Source: Actinomycetota bacterium
GTDB taxonomy: Bacteria > Actinomycetota > Humimicrobiia > Humimicrobiales > Humimicrobiaceae
Direction: 5' to 3'
Length of the DNA: 6,338 bases
Assembly (NCBI GenBank): GCA_023379515.1
Contig: JAMCQQ010000051.1
Location: forward strand, 1-6,338
Shown: positions 5,070-6,338 of the stretch, piece by piece
Numbering within the stretch: the first letter of the stretch is position 1
Layout of the letters: each line of letters starts with the position of its first letter
The notes under the pieces: model-generated
The model's database searches: none
Seen by the model: only the letters and a program-made list of their open reading frames with translations
What the model was told of the DNA's origin: nothing
Made by a program: the position numbers and the translations under genes

Positions 5070-6065
5070 ATGATTTATTCAGCTAAACTGTCTTCAAAAA
5101 TAATAAAAAATATTGTTTCAAATAAAATCAGAGGTATAGACAAGATCCCTTATGCGTTAATGCTTGAACCTCTTTTTAAATGCAATCTTAACTGCACCGG
5201 ATGCGGACGGATAAGGGAATACAGGGAAGTTTTATCTAAAAAATTAACTGTATCCGAATGTATTGACGCAGCTCAGCAGGCAAAAGCGCCTGTTATATCA
5301 ATAACAGGGGGAGAACCTTTGATCCATCCCCAGATAAAGGAAATTGTAAACGAACTTTTAAAAAGAAATTTTTTTGTATATCTGTGTACAAACGGATTGC
5401 TTCTTTCAGACTTTGTGGATGAAATAAAACCAAGAAAAGAATTAAGTATTGTAGTTCATCTTGATGGATTTTCTCAACTGCATAACAGCTTTGCAGGATC
5501 CAGTAATGTTTTTGAAAAAGCCATTGAAGGTATAGAAAAAGCTGTAAAACTGAATTTCGGAATTATTACAAATACAACAATATACAGAAATACTGATGAA
5601 AATGAAATCCTGAACCTGTTTTCGTATTTAATGTCATTGGGAATTAAGGGTGTGCTTGTTTCGCCGGGATTTCATTATAGTTCAGTTGATAAAAAAGACT
5701 TGTTTATGGAAAAAAATGAAATTCATAAAAAATTTGCAAATATTTATTCAAAACTTAACGGTATAAAAATTTATAATACACCTCTTTACTGGGAATTTCT
5801 TCAGGGGAAACGAAATCTTAAATGCATGCCCTGGTCAACCCCAACATTTAATGTAAAAGGCTGGAAAAGCCCATGCTATCTCATAACGGATTGTCACTTT
5901 TCTACTTACAGGGAATACATGGAAAATACTTCCTGGGAAAAATATGGAACAGATGCTGACGAAAGGTGCTCTAATTGTATGATGCACTGTGGTTTTGAGG
6001 CAAGCGCAATATCAGGTGCAAGGGTAAATGATTTAATAAAAACTCTGAAGTGGAATTTTTCCTAA
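5070..6065 (+). CDS. hpnH: HpnH, radical SAM adenosylhopane synthase
   Basis: This 331-residue radical SAM protein binds a [4Fe-4S] cluster through CNLNCTGC (C38, C42, C45) and S-adenosylmethionine through ITGGEP (78-83). It starts with a short helix and then LMLEPLFKCNL, the opening typical of HpnH. Other family-specific blocks are VYLCTNGLLL (103-112), VVHLDG (128-133), VSPGF (197-201), CMPWSTPT (252-259), GWKSPCYLI (264-272) and a C-terminal CSNCMMHCGFEA (300-311) in the DUF3463-type domain. Six cysteines in the last 80 residues (C252, C269, C275, C300, C303, C307) might hold further metal or cluster ligands. HpnH adds the 5'-deoxyadenosyl radical to a hopene (diploptene) to form adenosylhopane, the first step of extended C35 hopanoids; HpnG acts next. 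The ATG start at 5070 aligns with the family N-terminus, but no Shine-Dalgarno sequence precedes it. It lies 9 bp after the isomerase gene, so is almost certainly co-transcribed with it. Confidence 0.94.
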   Translation: MIYSAKLSSKIIKNIVSNKIRGIDKIPYALMLEPLFKCNLNCTGCGRIREYREVLSKKLTVSECIDAAQQAKAPVISITGGEPLIHPQIKEIVNELLKRNFFVYLCTNGLLLSDFVDEIKPRKELSIVVHLDGFSQLHNSFAGSSNVFEKAIEGIEKAVKLNFGIITNTTIYRNTDENEILNLFSYLMSLGIKGVLVSPGFHYSSVDKKDLFMEKNEIHKKFANIYSKLNGIKIYNTPLYWEFLQGKRNLKCMPWSTPTFNVKGWKSPCYLITDCHFSTYREYMENTSWEKYGTDADERCSNCMMHCGFEASAISGARVNDLIKTLKWNFS

Positions 6066-6087
6066 AGATGAAAGCAGAGATAAAACA

Positions 6088-6338
6088 ATGAAAATATTGG
6101 TTACGGGTGCAACCGGATTTATAGGCGGCAATATTGCAATAAAGCTTGTGAACGCAGGTTATGAAACAAATATATTGATTAGAAAAAACAGCGGGAATTT
6201 AAATATAAAAGGGCTGCCCGTAAATATTTTCTACGGTGATTTGACTGATTATGATTCATTAAAAGATTCATTAAAAAACTGTTCGGTGCTTATTCACACT
6301 GCAGCATTTTATGCTTTCTGGTCCAGAAATCCCGCCCT
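6088..6338 (+). CDS. hpnA: HpnA, hopanoid-associated NAD-dependent sugar epimerase-like protein (3' truncated by window edge)
   Basis: The first 83 residues of an extended short-chain dehydrogenase/reductase (epimerase family) are visible, and the frame is open to the window end. The N-terminal Rossmann motif is TGATGFIG (6-13). It is followed by VNAGYETNILIRKNSGN, where R33 is in a nucleotide-binding place, then FYGDLTDYDSLKDSLKNC and LIHTAAFYAFWSRNP. The 'H-x-A-A-x-Y-x-x-W-x-R-x-P' block is characteristic of HpnA and of related dihydroflavonol-reductase-like proteins. HpnA is widely found in hopanoid clusters, but its reaction is not firmly established; modification of the hopanoid sugar side chain is the usual guess. 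The ATG start has a weak GAG (6077-6079) at 8 nt and lies 22 bp after hpnH, so it is probably in the same operon. The catalytic Tyr-x-x-x-Lys lies beyond the window. Confidence 0.85.
   Translation, partial: MKILVTGATGFIGGNIAIKLVNAGYETNILIRKNSGNLNIKGLPVNIFYGDLTDYDSLKDSLKNCSVLIHTAAFYAFWSRNPA

Noticed and set aside
6068..6091. Seven-codon frame between hpnH and hpnA, its stop overlapping the hpnA ATG
   Set aside because: It is too short to support as a gene. Coupling to hpnA is conceivable but nothing else supports it.
1..6338. Mobile element, toxin-antitoxin, phage-defence system, CRISPR or tRNA
   Set aside because: No transposase, integrase, terminal repeats, repeat-spacer array, defence-type domain or tRNA-like fold was seen on either strand.

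Overview
The window looks like a piece of a low-G+C (A+T-rich, roughly one third G+C by eye) bacterial chromosome. It carries part of an isoprenoid and hopanoid lipid locus. HpnG, HpnH and HpnA homologues together indicate a hopanoid-making, probably Gram-negative bacterium. I cannot assign a phylum from the sequence alone. Nothing suggests a phage, plasmid, insertion sequence or CRISPR array.

Layout. Positions 2-322 (+) are the C-terminal end of a PQQ-type beta-propeller protein, apparently unrelated to the rest. It is separated from the next gene by a strong bidirectional terminator (379-413). The gene at 509-1294 on the minus strand encodes HpnG, the nucleoside phosphorylase-like enzyme of hopanoid side-chain synthesis. 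A 248-bp AT-rich divergent intergenic region (1295-1542) holds a good sigma70-type promoter for the rightward genes and a spaced direct repeat. Rightward from there come a DRL-type (DXR-II) oxidoreductase (1543-2856), a trans-prenyl diphosphate synthase (2849-3925), a type 2 FMN-dependent isopentenyl diphosphate isomerase (3984-5060), the radical SAM enzyme HpnH (5070-6065) and the start of HpnA (6088 to the window edge). The genes are close together or overlapping and probably form one operon.

How the genes work together (inference from families). The DRL enzyme would make 2-C-methyl-D-erythritol 4-phosphate from 1-deoxy-D-xylulose 5-phosphate, the first committed step of the MEP pathway. 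The isomerase balances IPP and DMAPP, and the prenyl synthase condenses them into an allylic diphosphate. Squalene synthesis and cyclisation to a hopene must be encoded elsewhere. HpnH then attaches a 5'-deoxyadenosyl group to the hopene, and HpnG removes adenine to leave the ribosyl side chain. HpnA is a sugar-nucleotide epimerase-like protein of the same locus type, with a less clear role.

The observation most worth following is the DRL gene at the head of this cluster. DRL is a rare alternative to ordinary DXR, normally annotated only as a homoserine-dehydrogenase-like or SAF-domain oxidoreductase. Here its neighbours give direct functional context. Other points of note are three TTG-initiated genes with good ribosome binding sites, two ATG genes without one, and the possible operator repeats in the divergent promoter region.
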